A DNA stretch of 64,000 nt from Micromonospora sp. WMMD1082. Its GTDB lineage: Bacteria; Actinomycetota; Actinomycetes; Mycobacteriales; Micromonosporaceae. The notes beneath the pieces were generated by a model. It was given only the letters and a program-made list of their open reading frames with translations. It was not told the DNA's origin and made no database searches. The translations under genes and the position numbers were made by a program. Below, piece by piece: positions 49,421-58,413 of this stretch. Positions within the stretch are counted from its first letter, which is position 1. Each line of letters starts with the position of its first letter. The stretch spans positions 682,001-746,000 of the forward strand of contig NZ_JARUBM010000002.1 in assembly GCF_029626175.1 (NCBI RefSeq), given 5' to 3'.

Positions 49421-50470
49421 GTGACCTCTACCGCCTGGAACCGGCTGTCCCTGAACGCGGCCGAGGGCAGCCTGATCACCGCGATACGCGAGTGCATGGT
49501 CCGGTCGCCGCGGCAACTCAACAACGCCTTCGAGGCCGACGCCGAGCTACTCGATCTGGGTGCCGCCGGGCTCCTGGCGATGACGATCGACACGTTAAAC
49601 AACGGAGCCGAACTTGCCACCGTCACCACGCCGTACGCGAAGGGGTGGTTGACCACCACCGTCAGCGTCAGTGACCTCGCCGCGGTGGCCGCCGACCCGG
49701 TCGCGGTGCTTGTCTCCTGCTCGCTGCGCCGCGACAAGTGGACCCTCGATGACGCCCGCGAGTTCGGGCGCGGCGCGTCCGACGCCGCCGAACGGTACGG
49801 CTGCCACATCGTGGGCGGCGACACCAACTGGGCCGACGAGGAAAGCTTCACCTCGTGCGCCCTCGGCACCGTCCCTCGCGGATCGGTGCTGAGCCGGGTC
49901 GGTGCTCGGCCCGGCGACGCGCTGTATGTGACCGGCCCGATCGGCGCCGGCAACGCGGTCGGCTTCCGTGCCCTGGCCCTCGGCGGTACGGGGGAAGGCG
50001 AGCCGTGGCTTCCTGAGGCGCGGGTGGCCGCGGGCGATCCACTGCGCCGGTACGCGCGGGCGTGCATCGACACCAGTGACGGGCTGTTGAGCGCGGCGGT
50101 CAGCCTCGCCGAGCTGAACGGTCTGGGGACCGAGGTGGTGCTGCGCGATGAGGTGTACGCACCGATCGTTTCCGCCATCGCCGACTCGGCGCAGCTGCCT
50201 CGGTGGTGTTCGGCCGCTGCCGAGTGGGGCGAGTTCGAGCTGCTGTACGCGGTCGACCCCGCCGACGCGGAGCAATGCGCCCAGGCGCTGTCGGAACGCG
50301 GCCTGCATCCCACCCACGTGGGACAGCTGGTCGCCGGCCCGGAGCTGTTGCTCTTCGACGAGTCGGGCGAACGCCGAGAACTACGGAACCTGCTGCTGCG
50401 CATGCGGGCGCTCGACCCGGCCGGGTCGTTGCTGGCCGATCTGCGGGCCCTGCTGGCGGGAGGCACCTGA
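49421..50470 (+). CDS. ThiL-like (AIR-synthase-fold) kinase
   Basis: A 349-residue member of the PurM/ThiL/SelD/HypE superfamily. It keeps ThiL features: TIDTLNNGAELA, GWLTTTVSVSDLAAVAADP, IVGGDTNWADE and CIDTSDGLLSAAVSLAE. The N-terminal GDDAA metal loop of thiamine-phosphate kinase is replaced by FEADAELLD. It is unlikely to be the cell's thiamine kinase because of its context between UbiA and an epimerase; it may phosphorylate or activate a pathway intermediate. GTG start 1 nt after the UbiA stop. Substrate unknown. Confidence 0.85.
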   Translation: MTSTAWNRLSLNAAEGSLITAIRECMVRSPRQLNNAFEADAELLDLGAAGLLAMTIDTLNNGAELATVTTPYAKGWLTTTVSVSDLAAVAADPVAVLVSCSLRRDKWTLDDAREFGRGASDAAERYGCHIVGGDTNWADEESFTSCALGTVPRGSVLSRVGARPGDALYVTGPIGAGNAVGFRALALGGTGEGEPWLPEARVAAGDPLRRYARACIDTSDGLLSAAVSLAELNGLGTEVVLRDEVYAPIVSAIADSAQLPRWCSAAAEWGEFELLYAVDPADAEQCAQALSERGLHPTHVGQLVAGPELLLFDESGERRELRNLLLRMRALDPAGSLLADLRALLAGGT

Positions 50471-51465
50471 TGGGGTCCGGTGTCGCGCTGGTGACGGGGG
50501 TCACCGGCTGTGTCGGCCGCGCGGTCGCCGCCGCGCTGCGGGAACAGGGCTGGTCGGTGCGCGGGCTGGTGCGGGCGCCCACGCCGGAGCACGCGGCGTA
50601 CGCGACGCACGTCGGTGACCTGACCGATCCGGAGTCGCTACGCGGCTCCTGCGCGGACGTGGAACTCGTGGTGCACGCAGCCGCCGATCTGACCGACTGG
50701 CGACCTGGCCGTCGCATCTGGCGAGTGAACCAGGACGGCACCCGCGCAATGCTGGACGAGGCGCGGCGCGGCGGCGTCTCCCGATTCGTCTACCTGAGCA
50801 CCGTCGACGTCTTCGGTTTTCACGCGGCGAAGGTCATCGACGAGGCGTCGCCACGGCGGGTACCGCGATACCCGTACCCGCAGTCGAAAGCTGCCGGGGA
50901 GGAGCTGGCGTGGTCATACCACGGGAACGGTCTGGATGTCACGGTGGTGTACCCCGCCTGGGTGTTCGGCCCCGGCGACCGCAACTTCCTGCCCGAGCTC
51001 GTGCGCGGGCTGCGGGACAACAGGCTCGTCCAGTTCGACCGCGGCGCACCCCCGATCGAGGTGACCTACAGCGCCAACCTGGCCGACGCGATCGTGCTGG
51101 CCGGCACCACCCCCGGCTGCGCGGGCGGCCGGTTCATCGTGGGCGACTCGTACGGCCTGTCCCTGGGTGAGCTGATCGCCGCGGTGGCCGAGCGGATCGG
51201 GGCACGGCCGCCTACCTCGTCGATCCCCTTCGGTGCGGCGCTGGCGGCGGGAGCACTGTCCGAACTGGCCGGGTGGGCCGGCGTCGGCACCAGATCCGGA
51301 CGGCCGCTGCTCACCCGCTACGCGGTTCGGTCCGTTGCCGGAGGAATGCGGTACGACGTCGGCCGGATCCGGTCGATCGGCTACTCACCCCGGTTCGGGT
51401 TCGCGGAGGCACTGAGCCACACCCTGGCGAAACTGGCGATGGAGCAGGCGCATGGCAGCCGATGA
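50470..51465 (+). CDS. NAD-dependent epimerase/3-ketoreductase-like SDR
   Basis: A 331-residue extended SDR. NAD motif TGVTGCVG at the N-terminus; YLSTVDVFGF carries the catalytic Ser/Thr; YPQSK is the Tyr-x3-Lys dyad; WVFGPGD and NLADAIVLAG follow. The form resembles 3-beta-HSD/CerR-type reductases more than sugar epimerases. Bacterial ceramide synthesis uses such an enzyme (CerR) to reduce the 3-keto group made by the oxoamine synthase. ATG overlaps the ThiL-like stop by 1 nt (TGATG). It is the plausible second step of this pathway. Confidence 0.9.
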   Translation: MGSGVALVTGVTGCVGRAVAAALREQGWSVRGLVRAPTPEHAAYATHVGDLTDPESLRGSCADVELVVHAAADLTDWRPGRRIWRVNQDGTRAMLDEARRGGVSRFVYLSTVDVFGFHAAKVIDEASPRRVPRYPYPQSKAAGEELAWSYHGNGLDVTVVYPAWVFGPGDRNFLPELVRGLRDNRLVQFDRGAPPIEVTYSANLADAIVLAGTTPGCAGGRFIVGDSYGLSLGELIAAVAERIGARPPTSSIPFGAALAAGALSELAGWAGVGTRSGRPLLTRYAVRSVAGGMRYDVGRIRSIGYSPRFGFAEALSHTLAKLAMEQAHGSR

Positions 51466-52372
51466 GCACGACCCGGTCGTCTGCATCGTCAACCCCGCGT
51501 CCGGGGTCCAGCGCGGGCGCACGATCGAGCAGCGGATCGCCGCAGAGCTACCCGAAGCGCAGTGCTGGTCCACCCGCCATCCCGGGCACGGCATCGCCCT
51601 CGGGCGGCAGGCAGTCGAGGACGGGTACGGCACGGTGGTGGCCGTCGGCGGCGACGGCACGCTGTCCGAGGTGGCCAACGGGATGCTGGCGGCGGGCGGG
51701 GAGAAGGTGCGGCTCGCGTACGTGCCGGCCGGTACCTGCAACGACTTCGCTCGCGGCCGGCAGCCGGTCGCCCACCTCGGTGACCTGCTCGATCGTACCC
51801 GCGACCGGGAAACCGACGTCGGCACGGTGACCTTCACCCGCCCCGACGGTACGCCGGGCCACCGGTACTTTCTCGTCAGCGGTACGGTCGGCCTGATCAG
51901 TGTGATCGGTCAGCGGTTCACCGAGAAGACACCGGTCAACCGGGTGCTCAAGCGGCTCAACCTGCCACTCGCCCAGACGGCGTCCAGCCTCGGGACACTG
52001 GCCCGCTGGCGGCCCGTCGCGGTGCGGTGGGAACTCGACGGCGAACCGTCCCACCAGATCGTCACCAATCTCGCCGTGCTCAAGGTGCCGTACTTCGCCG
52101 GTGGGCTGACCTTCGGTCGCACCCAGCCGGCGCAGGCGGGATACCTGGACGCGGTGCGGGTGGCGGGTGTCGGCCGCATCGGCGTGGTCGGGCTGATGTG
52201 GCGAGTGTTCCGCGGTGCCGCTGCGGGACACCCGGCAATCCACCGGCAGGAGGTCCGCACCGTGCGCATCGACGCGGACAGCCCGCTGCCGGTGGAGGTG
52301 GACGGCGAGATCGTCGGACACACCCCGGCCGAGTTCTCGATACATCCGTCGTGCCTGGCGACGGTGGTATGA
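51452..52372 (+). CDS. Diacylglycerol/sphingosine-kinase-family lipid kinase
   Basis: A 306-residue DAGK-catalytic protein: VCIVNPASG, VVAVGGDGTLSEVANGML and VRLAYVPAGTCNDFARG, followed by the typical beta-domain (KVPYFAGGLTFGRTQPAQAGYLD) and a PVEVDGEIVG ending. The family phosphorylates diacylglycerol, sphingosine or ceramide at the membrane. With an oxoamine synthase and a ketoreductase beside it, a sphingoid-base or ceramide-like acceptor is plausible (compare CpgB of Caulobacter). Starts inside the previous gene (14-nt overlap). Confidence 0.9.
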   Translation: MAADEHDPVVCIVNPASGVQRGRTIEQRIAAELPEAQCWSTRHPGHGIALGRQAVEDGYGTVVAVGGDGTLSEVANGMLAAGGEKVRLAYVPAGTCNDFARGRQPVAHLGDLLDRTRDRETDVGTVTFTRPDGTPGHRYFLVSGTVGLISVIGQRFTEKTPVNRVLKRLNLPLAQTASSLGTLARWRPVAVRWELDGEPSHQIVTNLAVLKVPYFAGGLTFGRTQPAQAGYLDAVRVAGVGRIGVVGLMWRVFRGAAAGHPAIHRQEVRTVRIDADSPLPVEVDGEIVGHTPAEFSIHPSCLATVV

Positions 52373-52392
52373 ACCCAGCGAGGGAGCGACCC

Positions 52393-53709
52393 ATGTCCAC
52401 TCCGCGTGCGTTTCACATCGGACTCGTGGTTCCCGACTACACCGGTCACCTCAGTCCGATGGCCACGCTCGGCAGGGAACTGGTTCGGCGCGGCCACCGG
52501 GTCACCCTGGTTTCCCTGCCGGACGCCGCAACGAAGTCGTTCACGGCCAGGTTCGCCTTCGCGCCGATCGGCGAGCGCGAGTTTCCGGTGGGCTCGCTGG
52601 CCCGCTTCTCCGAGGAGCAGGGCCGGCTGAGTGGCCTGGCCGCGATCCGCTTCATCGTCCGCGGGTACGTGCGCGAGGTCGAGGTTCTGCTGCGGGATCT
52701 GCCGGTCCTGGTGGCGAAGCACGGCATGGACGCACTGCTGGTGGACCAGGTCTACGGCGCGGGCAACTCCGTCGCGGAACACCTCGACATTCCGGTCGTG
52801 AACGTGTGCAACGCGCTGGCGCTGAACACCGAGCCGGGTGTGCCGCCGTTCATGACGGCGTGGCCGTACCATCCGTCGCTGCTCGCGCGGGCCCGCAACA
52901 TGCTGGGTGACCAGGTGATCGCCTGGGTCATCCGGCCGGTGCTGCAACGGATCAACGAACGTCGCGCCGCGTGGGGCCTGCGGCCGGTCAACGGAGTCAA
53001 CGACGGATCGGACCTCGCCCAGATCACCCAACAGCCGCCGTTCTTCGACTTCCCGCGTATGCGACTGCCGGACTCGTTCCACTACACCGGCCCGTTCCAC
53101 GACGAGGACAGCACCGAGCCGGTGCCGTTCCCCTGGGAGAAGCTCGACGACCGCCCGTTGATCTACGCCTCGATGGGTACCCTCCAGAACCGCCTCCCGC
53201 GCATATTCGAGGCGATCGCCGAGGCGTGTGCCGGGCGTGACGCGCAACTGGTCGTCTCCCTCGGCAGCACGGACGTCGAGCCGCCGACCGGCCTCGCCGG
53301 CAACCCGATCGTGGTCCGGTACGCGCCTCAGCTCGATCTGCTGGCGCGGGCGTCTCTCGTCATCACGCACGCCGGAATCAACACCGCGCTGGAGTCACTC
53401 GCCCACGGCGTACCGATCGTCGCACTGCCCGTGGGCAACGACCAGCCGGGCGTGGCCGCCCGGCTCAAGTACCTCGGCGCGGGCGAGTTCATCCCGGTGC
53501 ACAAGGTGACTCCGGCGCGGCTGCGGGCGGCCATCGACACGGTGCGCGGCGACCCTGCCTACCGGGCGAAGGCGCAGCACTACAAACGCCGAATCGCGGA
53601 GTTGGACGGGGTGCGGCGCGCGGCCGACATCGCGGAGGAGGCGTTCCGGACGCGTCAGCCGGTACGCAGACAGGAGTTGTCCGACACCACGGAGGGTGGC
53701 CGCCGATGA
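52393..53709 (+). CDS. CrtX-like GT1 glycosyltransferase
   Basis: A 438-residue GT-B glycosyltransferase. N-terminal acceptor domain IGLVVPDYTGHLSPMATLGREL; nucleotide-sugar domain with YAPQLDLLARASLVITHAGINTALESLAHGVPIVALPVGNDQPGVAARL, the PSPG-like box. Nearest type is zeaxanthin glucosyltransferase/MGT. ATG 52393 has AGGGAG 7 nt upstream; an ATG at 52369 overlaps the kinase stop by 4 nt. It probably adds a sugar to a hydroxyl on the operon's lipid product. ATGA overlap with the acyltransferase. Confidence 0.92.
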   Translation: MSTPRAFHIGLVVPDYTGHLSPMATLGRELVRRGHRVTLVSLPDAATKSFTARFAFAPIGEREFPVGSLARFSEEQGRLSGLAAIRFIVRGYVREVEVLLRDLPVLVAKHGMDALLVDQVYGAGNSVAEHLDIPVVNVCNALALNTEPGVPPFMTAWPYHPSLLARARNMLGDQVIAWVIRPVLQRINERRAAWGLRPVNGVNDGSDLAQITQQPPFFDFPRMRLPDSFHYTGPFHDEDSTEPVPFPWEKLDDRPLIYASMGTLQNRLPRIFEAIAEACAGRDAQLVVSLGSTDVEPPTGLAGNPIVVRYAPQLDLLARASLVITHAGINTALESLAHGVPIVALPVGNDQPGVAARLKYLGAGEFIPVHKVTPARLRAAIDTVRGDPAYRAKAQHYKRRIAELDGVRRAADIAEEAFRTRQPVRRQELSDTTEGGRR

Positions 53710-54896
53710 CAGCGCAGGCGGGACGCATGGCCCGGCAGTTGCCGACGCTCAACGGGTTGCGGGGGGTCGCCGCGGTCACGGTCTTCTTCTCCCACACGAC
53801 GCTGTTCGGCTTCTTCGCCGACCAGCGGATCGACGACTGGTGGTACGCCACCCTCAGCCGTACCGGATCTGCTGCCCTCGGCTTCTTCTTCATCCTCAGC
53901 GGTTTCGTCCTGACCTGGTCGGCTGCCGACTACGAGCCGAAACGCCGGTTCTGGCGCCGCCGAGCCGCCCGGATCCTGCCGAACCACCTGGTCGTCTGCG
54001 CCGCGGTCATCGTGCTCATGGTCCTGGTCCGCGGTGGCGCGCCGCTGTGGCCGACGCTGGCGAACGTCACGCTGGTGCAGAGCTGGATTCCAAACGAGTT
54101 CATCTTCAACGGAATCAATCCACCGAGCTGGTCGCTGAGCTGTGAGATCTTCTTTTACGCGTCGTTCCCGTGGCTGCTCGCCGGGTTTCGGCGGCTCTCC
54201 CCTACCTGGCTCTGGTCGATCGCAGCCGGCATCGTCGCCGCGACGCTGGTCGCACCCGTCTTCTCCACCACGTTCCTTCCGGCCGAGCCGACGTACACCT
54301 ACGCGGACGCAGCATTCCCGCAGTTCTGGTTCGTGCAACAGTTTCCGTTGATCCGGATGCTGGACTTCGTCCTCGGGATCGTCATCGCCCAGCTCGTCAT
54401 GCGGGGCAAGTGGTTCAGGCTAAGCCTGCCCGCCGCCGCCCTCATCACGGTGGCCTTCTACGGCATCTCCCAGGTCGTGCCGCTGCTCTACTCGGTGGTC
54501 GCGGCGATGATCATCCCGCTCTCGTTGCTGGTGGCTGCCGCGGCGCGGGCGGACGTCGAGGGACACCGCTCACCGCTGCGCGGGCGGGTCGCCGGCTGGC
54601 TGGGCGACACGTCCTTCGCCTTCTACCTCATTCACATCCTGGTCTTGTACGGCGCCAGCAACGTGTCCCCGGACGGTTTCGGTATCACGGCTGCGCTGGC
54701 CGTCATGGTCGGCGCCTACCTGGCCACGCTCGGCCTGGCATGGCTGCTCCACGCCCGCGTGGAACGGCCGATGATGCGCCGGTTCGCCAGCTCCCGACCC
54801 CGAGAGCGGGCCGCCGGGCCTGCGCCCGCCGTGCCGCCCGCCATCGAGCCGTTGCCGGTGACGACGGGTGACGGGACGCCAGTCCGCGAGCGTTAG
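53706..54896 (+). CDS. Acyltransferase-3 (OafA/NodX-like) membrane protein
   Basis: A 396-residue membrane O-acyltransferase with about ten helices. Family landmarks: LPTLNGLRGVAAVTVFFSHTTLFGFF (with the conserved His), FFFILSGFVLTW, RRRAARILPNHL, SWSLSCEIFFYASFPWL and a late FAFYLIHILVL. These proteins add acetyl or longer acyl groups to sugars at the membrane, so this one may acylate the sugar placed by the glycosyltransferase. Last gene of the operon; ends at a terminator shared with the P450. The 40-residue C-terminus is Pro/Arg-rich. Confidence 0.92.
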   Translation: MTAQAGRMARQLPTLNGLRGVAAVTVFFSHTTLFGFFADQRIDDWWYATLSRTGSAALGFFFILSGFVLTWSAADYEPKRRFWRRRAARILPNHLVVCAAVIVLMVLVRGGAPLWPTLANVTLVQSWIPNEFIFNGINPPSWSLSCEIFFYASFPWLLAGFRRLSPTWLWSIAAGIVAATLVAPVFSTTFLPAEPTYTYADAAFPQFWFVQQFPLIRMLDFVLGIVIAQLVMRGKWFRLSLPAAALITVAFYGISQVVPLLYSVVAAMIIPLSLLVAAAARADVEGHRSPLRGRVAGWLGDTSFAFYLIHILVLYGASNVSPDGFGITAALAVMVGAYLATLGLAWLLHARVERPMMRRFASSRPRERAAGPAPAVPPAIEPLPVTTGDGTPVRER

Positions 54897-54918
54897 ACGA
54901 CCGCCGGCGGCGAACGGC

Positions 54919-54953
54919 TGCCCTGGCTGATCCTGTCCGGATCAGCCAGGGCA
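54919..54953. terminator. Terminator between the seven-gene operon and the P450
   Basis: Perfect 15-bp inverted repeat (tgccctggctgatcc / ggatcagccagggca) with a 5-nt loop. Serves both convergent transcripts. Confidence 0.85.
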
Positions 54954-54958
54954 CCAGC

Positions 54959-56299
54959 TCACCTGAGGTTCAGCGTTGCCCGGACCGCGCCAGCCGGACG
55001 CAAGGTGACCCTCGGCACGACATCCAGCCGCTCGCCGCGCGTGTCGACCCGGTAGCGGGCGAGCAACGCGCTCAGCAGTACGGTCATCTCCAGCAGCGCG
55101 AAGTGTTCCCCGATGCAGCTGCGCGGCCCACCACCGAAGGGGAAGTACGCGTAGCGCGGCCGCTCCTGCCGGCCGAGGAACCGGTCGGGCTCGAAGCGCT
55201 CCGGATCGGGCCAGAACTCCGGATGCCGGTGGGTGACCCAGGGGGTGATCACCACCTTGGTGTTGGCCGGGATCCGGTAGCCGGAGACGACAACGTCGGA
55301 TTCGGACATCCGCTCCATGCTGTACACCGGCGGGTACAGCCGCATGCCCTCCATGATTGCGGCCCGCACCAACTCGTCGTCGCCCGTGCCGATCTCGGCC
55401 GCGACCCGCTCCTGCACCTCGGGATGCCGACCCAGCAGGTGCATGGTGAAGGCCAGCCCGGCCGAGGTCGTCTCGTGTCCGGCGAGCAGGAACACCAGCA
55501 CCTGATCCCGGATCTCTTCGATGGACAGCGCCTGCCCGGTCTCCGGATCTTCGGCCGCGAACAATCGACCGAGGAGATCCTCGTTCTCCTCGCCGCCCGC
55601 CCGGCCCTGGCGGTCGGCGATGATGCGGTCGACGATCTCGTACTGCGTCGCGCGTACCTGCGCGATCCGGCGCGACCGCGGCGTCGGCCAGCGCAGCGGC
55701 AACTTGACCACCTGTAGGGCGCGCGCCAGCGCGAGATCACCCAGAATCGGCATGAGCTCCTGCAGACGGGGGACGACCTCGTCGATGTCGTCGCCGAACA
55801 GCGCCCGGCCGACCACCCGCATGGTATAGCGCTGCATGACCTGGTACAGATCCACGACGGATCCCGCGGTGACCGCCATGTCGTCGACGACGCGGGCCGC
55901 TTCCTCGGCCATCAGCTCGGTGTAGCGGGCCACCCGGCGCGGCGTGAACAGCGGTTGCAGCGTCCGTCGCTGCCGCCGCCACCGGTCTTCCTCGCTGGTC
56001 AGCAGGCCCTCGCCGATGAACTCACGAAGGATCTCGTACGCGCTCGCGCGGCGGCTGAAGACCTGCGGCGTGGTAAGGACCTGGTGGATGCCGTCGGGGT
56101 GGTGCACGTTCACCACGTCCACGCTCACCGCGCGCGGACCCCAGGGCAGTCCGACGTGGTATGCCACCACGTCGCCGTACTGATGGAAGCCGTCCAGGAT
56201 CGATCCCAGCAGGTCCTCGCGGAGTGCCGGCAGCATGCCGAGGAGCGGATGCCCGGTCGGACCCGGTACGGCGGCGGCCTTGGAAACCTGTGTCGTCAC
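54959..56299 (-). CDS. Cytochrome P450
   Basis: A 446-residue heme monooxygenase. I-helix AGHETTS (273-279), K-helix E317-x2-R320 (EGMRLYP), PERF region (FEPDRFLG) and the heme loop FPFGGGPRSCIGEHF with Cys395. The extended N-terminus (PGPTGHPLLGMLPALRED) and overall form are of the class II/fatty-acid-hydroxylase-like type, also similar to CYP102-type domains. GTG at 56299 has GGGGGA upstream. Convergent with the seven-gene operon and probably part of the same pathway, where it could hydroxylate the acyl or prenyl chain. Redox partners are not in the window. Confidence 0.94.
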   Translation of the reverse strand: MTTQVSKAAAVPGPTGHPLLGMLPALREDLLGSILDGFHQYGDVVAYHVGLPWGPRAVSVDVVNVHHPDGIHQVLTTPQVFSRRASAYEILREFIGEGLLTSEEDRWRRQRRTLQPLFTPRRVARYTELMAEEAARVVDDMAVTAGSVVDLYQVMQRYTMRVVGRALFGDDIDEVVPRLQELMPILGDLALARALQVVKLPLRWPTPRSRRIAQVRATQYEIVDRIIADRQGRAGGEENEDLLGRLFAAEDPETGQALSIEEIRDQVLVFLLAGHETTSAGLAFTMHLLGRHPEVQERVAAEIGTGDDELVRAAIMEGMRLYPPVYSMERMSESDVVVSGYRIPANTKVVITPWVTHRHPEFWPDPERFEPDRFLGRQERPRYAYFPFGGGPRSCIGEHFALLEMTVLLSALLARYRVDTRGERLDVVPRVTLRPAGAVRATLNLR

Positions 56300-56412
56300 G
56301 GTGATCCCCCGTTCAGCGAATCGACGTACGTCGACCATGTTTCCACACGCCGCGCCACTGCATCAGCCGGTGAACGGTGCGCACGCCCGGCCGCGCCCGC
56401 GGTGGCCGCTAC

Positions 56413-58068
56413 TCACCAGTGGCGGTACGCGGCCCAGTCGAAGTCCGCGTACCCGCCCTCGGCGCCCAGATCCTGAACCCACAGGCCGACGAACGCCCCG
56501 GTGAAGCCCCAGCCGTCCGGCTCACCATCCACAAGGGTCGCCGCATACTCGTCCGACAGGATCGTGGCGTCCAGCTCCACCGGCAGGTCGACCCAGCCCG
56601 CCGCACCGGCCAGCTGATAGGCGAACGTGACGCGCGGACCGTCGAAGGTGACCCGCAGCGTGATCTCGTCCACCTCCGGTAGTTCGATGCGGCACGCGTC
56701 GTGCATGGTGCGCCGGCCGTTGTCCGACGACAGCACCTCCAGCACCGGCCGCCCGTTGTCGTCGGCGGTCACATAGGCGTAGTGCCAGTTGCGGGTGTTG
56801 TAGTAGGCGGTGACGCCAGCGAGCTGGCGGTAGTTGGCCGGCGCGAAATGCAGGTGTGCGGTCAGCTCGCACTGCTTCGAGGTCACGCGACGCGCGACCA
56901 GGCTCGGGCGCTGCCGGCCGACCGGCGACTGCCCACCCTGAATCCGCAGGAACGAGGGGCGCGACGTGAGATCCACCCAGTCCGCAGTGGCGGGGCGGCG
57001 CAGCGTCGACCACTCCGGGCCGAGCACCGGCTCGGTAAAGTCGTCACGCTCCTCCGCCAGGTCCGCTGCCGGCTCAGCCTCACCCGGCACGGGTACGACC
57101 ACCGCCGGAATGCCCCCCTCGATGCTCGGCCACTCCCCCTGCGGCCATTGCACCGCCTGGATTGCGGTCTCCCGGCCAAGCACGCACCGACCGAGTGGGG
57201 TGTACGGCCGGGCGGTCAGGTGCGCCAGGTACCAACGCCCGTCCGGGGTGGACACCAGGCTGCCGTGGCCGGCCTTCTGCAGCTCCAGCTCCGGGCGACC
57301 GTACGAGGTGAGCAACGGGCCGGCCGGATCGGCCTCGTACGGCCCGAACAGGCTACGGGAGCGGGCCACGGTCACCTGGTGCTCCCAGGACGTGCCACCC
57401 TCCGCGGTCACCAGGTAGTACCAGCCATCCTTCTGGTACAGGTGCGGACCTTCGGTGACACCGACGGAGGTGCCCTGGAAGATGATCCGTTCGGCACCGA
57501 CAAGGCGCCGGGCCTCGCGGTCGTACTGCTGGATCTGAATGCCCGCGAACCGATCGCGGCCCGGCCGCCAGTCGGCGGTCATCGACAGCATCCAGGTGGT
57601 GCCGTCCTCGTCGTGGAACAGCTCCGCGTCGAACCCGCGCCCATGCAGCACCACCGGGTCCGACCAGGGCCCGGCCAGGTCGCGCGCGGTCACCAGATAG
57701 TTCTGCGGATCCCAGTACCCGCTGGCGAAGCTTGCCACGTCGGCGTACAGGAGATAGAACTCGCCGTCCATATAGGATAGATCGGGCGCCCAGACACCGC
57801 AGGAGTCACCCGCTCCGGTGAGGTCGAGAAGCCGCCGCTCGGTGAGGACGCCACCGAGCGGACGCCAGTTGACCAGGTCGGTCGAGTGGTGCAGCCGGAC
57901 GCCGGGGTACCACTCGAAAGTCGACGTGGCGATGTAGTAGTCGGTGCCGACGCGCAAAATCGACGGGTCAGGGTTGAAGCCGGGTAGCACCGGGTTTCGA
58001 ATCAGCCGGCCGGGCACCTCGCCGCCGTGGGGCCCAACCGTTGTCGGGCTCTTTGTTGCGGTCGTCAT
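56413..58068 (-). CDS. GH43 beta-xylosidase/arabinofuranosidase
   Basis: A 551-residue cytoplasmic glycoside hydrolase. Five-bladed propeller with catalytic Asp in NPDPSI (base), SCGVWAPDLSYMDG (pKa modulator) and Glu in VTEGPHLY (acid). The C-terminal beta-sandwich (about 345-551, GQSPVGRQRPSLVARR) is typical of GH43 subfamily XynB1 exo-xylosidases. It releases xylose from xylo-oligosaccharides. GGAGAATCGAC precedes the ATG at 58068. The operator CGAAA-G-TTTCG lies 28 nt upstream; expression is probably controlled by a xylan-responsive regulator outside the window. Lies 113 nt upstream of the P450 gene but is functionally unrelated. Confidence 0.94.
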   Translation of the reverse strand: MTTATKSPTTVGPHGGEVPGRLIRNPVLPGFNPDPSILRVGTDYYIATSTFEWYPGVRLHHSTDLVNWRPLGGVLTERRLLDLTGAGDSCGVWAPDLSYMDGEFYLLYADVASFASGYWDPQNYLVTARDLAGPWSDPVVLHGRGFDAELFHDEDGTTWMLSMTADWRPGRDRFAGIQIQQYDREARRLVGAERIIFQGTSVGVTEGPHLYQKDGWYYLVTAEGGTSWEHQVTVARSRSLFGPYEADPAGPLLTSYGRPELELQKAGHGSLVSTPDGRWYLAHLTARPYTPLGRCVLGRETAIQAVQWPQGEWPSIEGGIPAVVVPVPGEAEPAADLAEERDDFTEPVLGPEWSTLRRPATADWVDLTSRPSFLRIQGGQSPVGRQRPSLVARRVTSKQCELTAHLHFAPANYRQLAGVTAYYNTRNWHYAYVTADDNGRPVLEVLSSDNGRRTMHDACRIELPEVDEITLRVTFDGPRVTFAYQLAGAAGWVDLPVELDATILSDEYAATLVDGEPDGWGFTGAFVGLWVQDLGAEGGYADFDWAAYRHW

Positions 58069-58095
58069 GTCGATTCTCCGTAGCGGTAGCCGCGT

Positions 58096-58106
58096 CGAAA
58101 GTTTCG
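58096..58106. promoter_or_regulatory. Xylan-regulator operator CGAAA-G-TTTCG
   Basis: A perfect 5-bp inverted repeat around one base, 28 nt before the GH43 start. The same CGAA-N-TTCG core is bound by BxlR-type LacI repressors of xylan operons in Streptomyces (known for that family). The rest of the 345-nt gap to 58413 shows no gene. Confidence 0.55.
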
Positions 58107-58413
58107 GCGACGTTCCATCGCCGGATCGGCACAGGGTAGCCCCCGGTACGCCTTAGTGACAATGTCGACGGCCAGTACGTCTTGCCATGTTCGACGCCCC
58201 TTGTTTTCCGGAAGTTGTTCCGACAGTTCCCGGATCGAACACGGCGGTAGGGGAGACCTCGACCTGACCGGCTCATCGGATCGATTGCGCGCCGAGGTCT
58301 TGCCTGATCGATGCCCGGCTGCACAGGATACGGAGACGCTCGATCAGCGTACGTAGATCCACCGACGCCTGGGTCACTCCGGCGGGTAGGTCTTCCACCT
58401 ATGAGGAGGTTCC

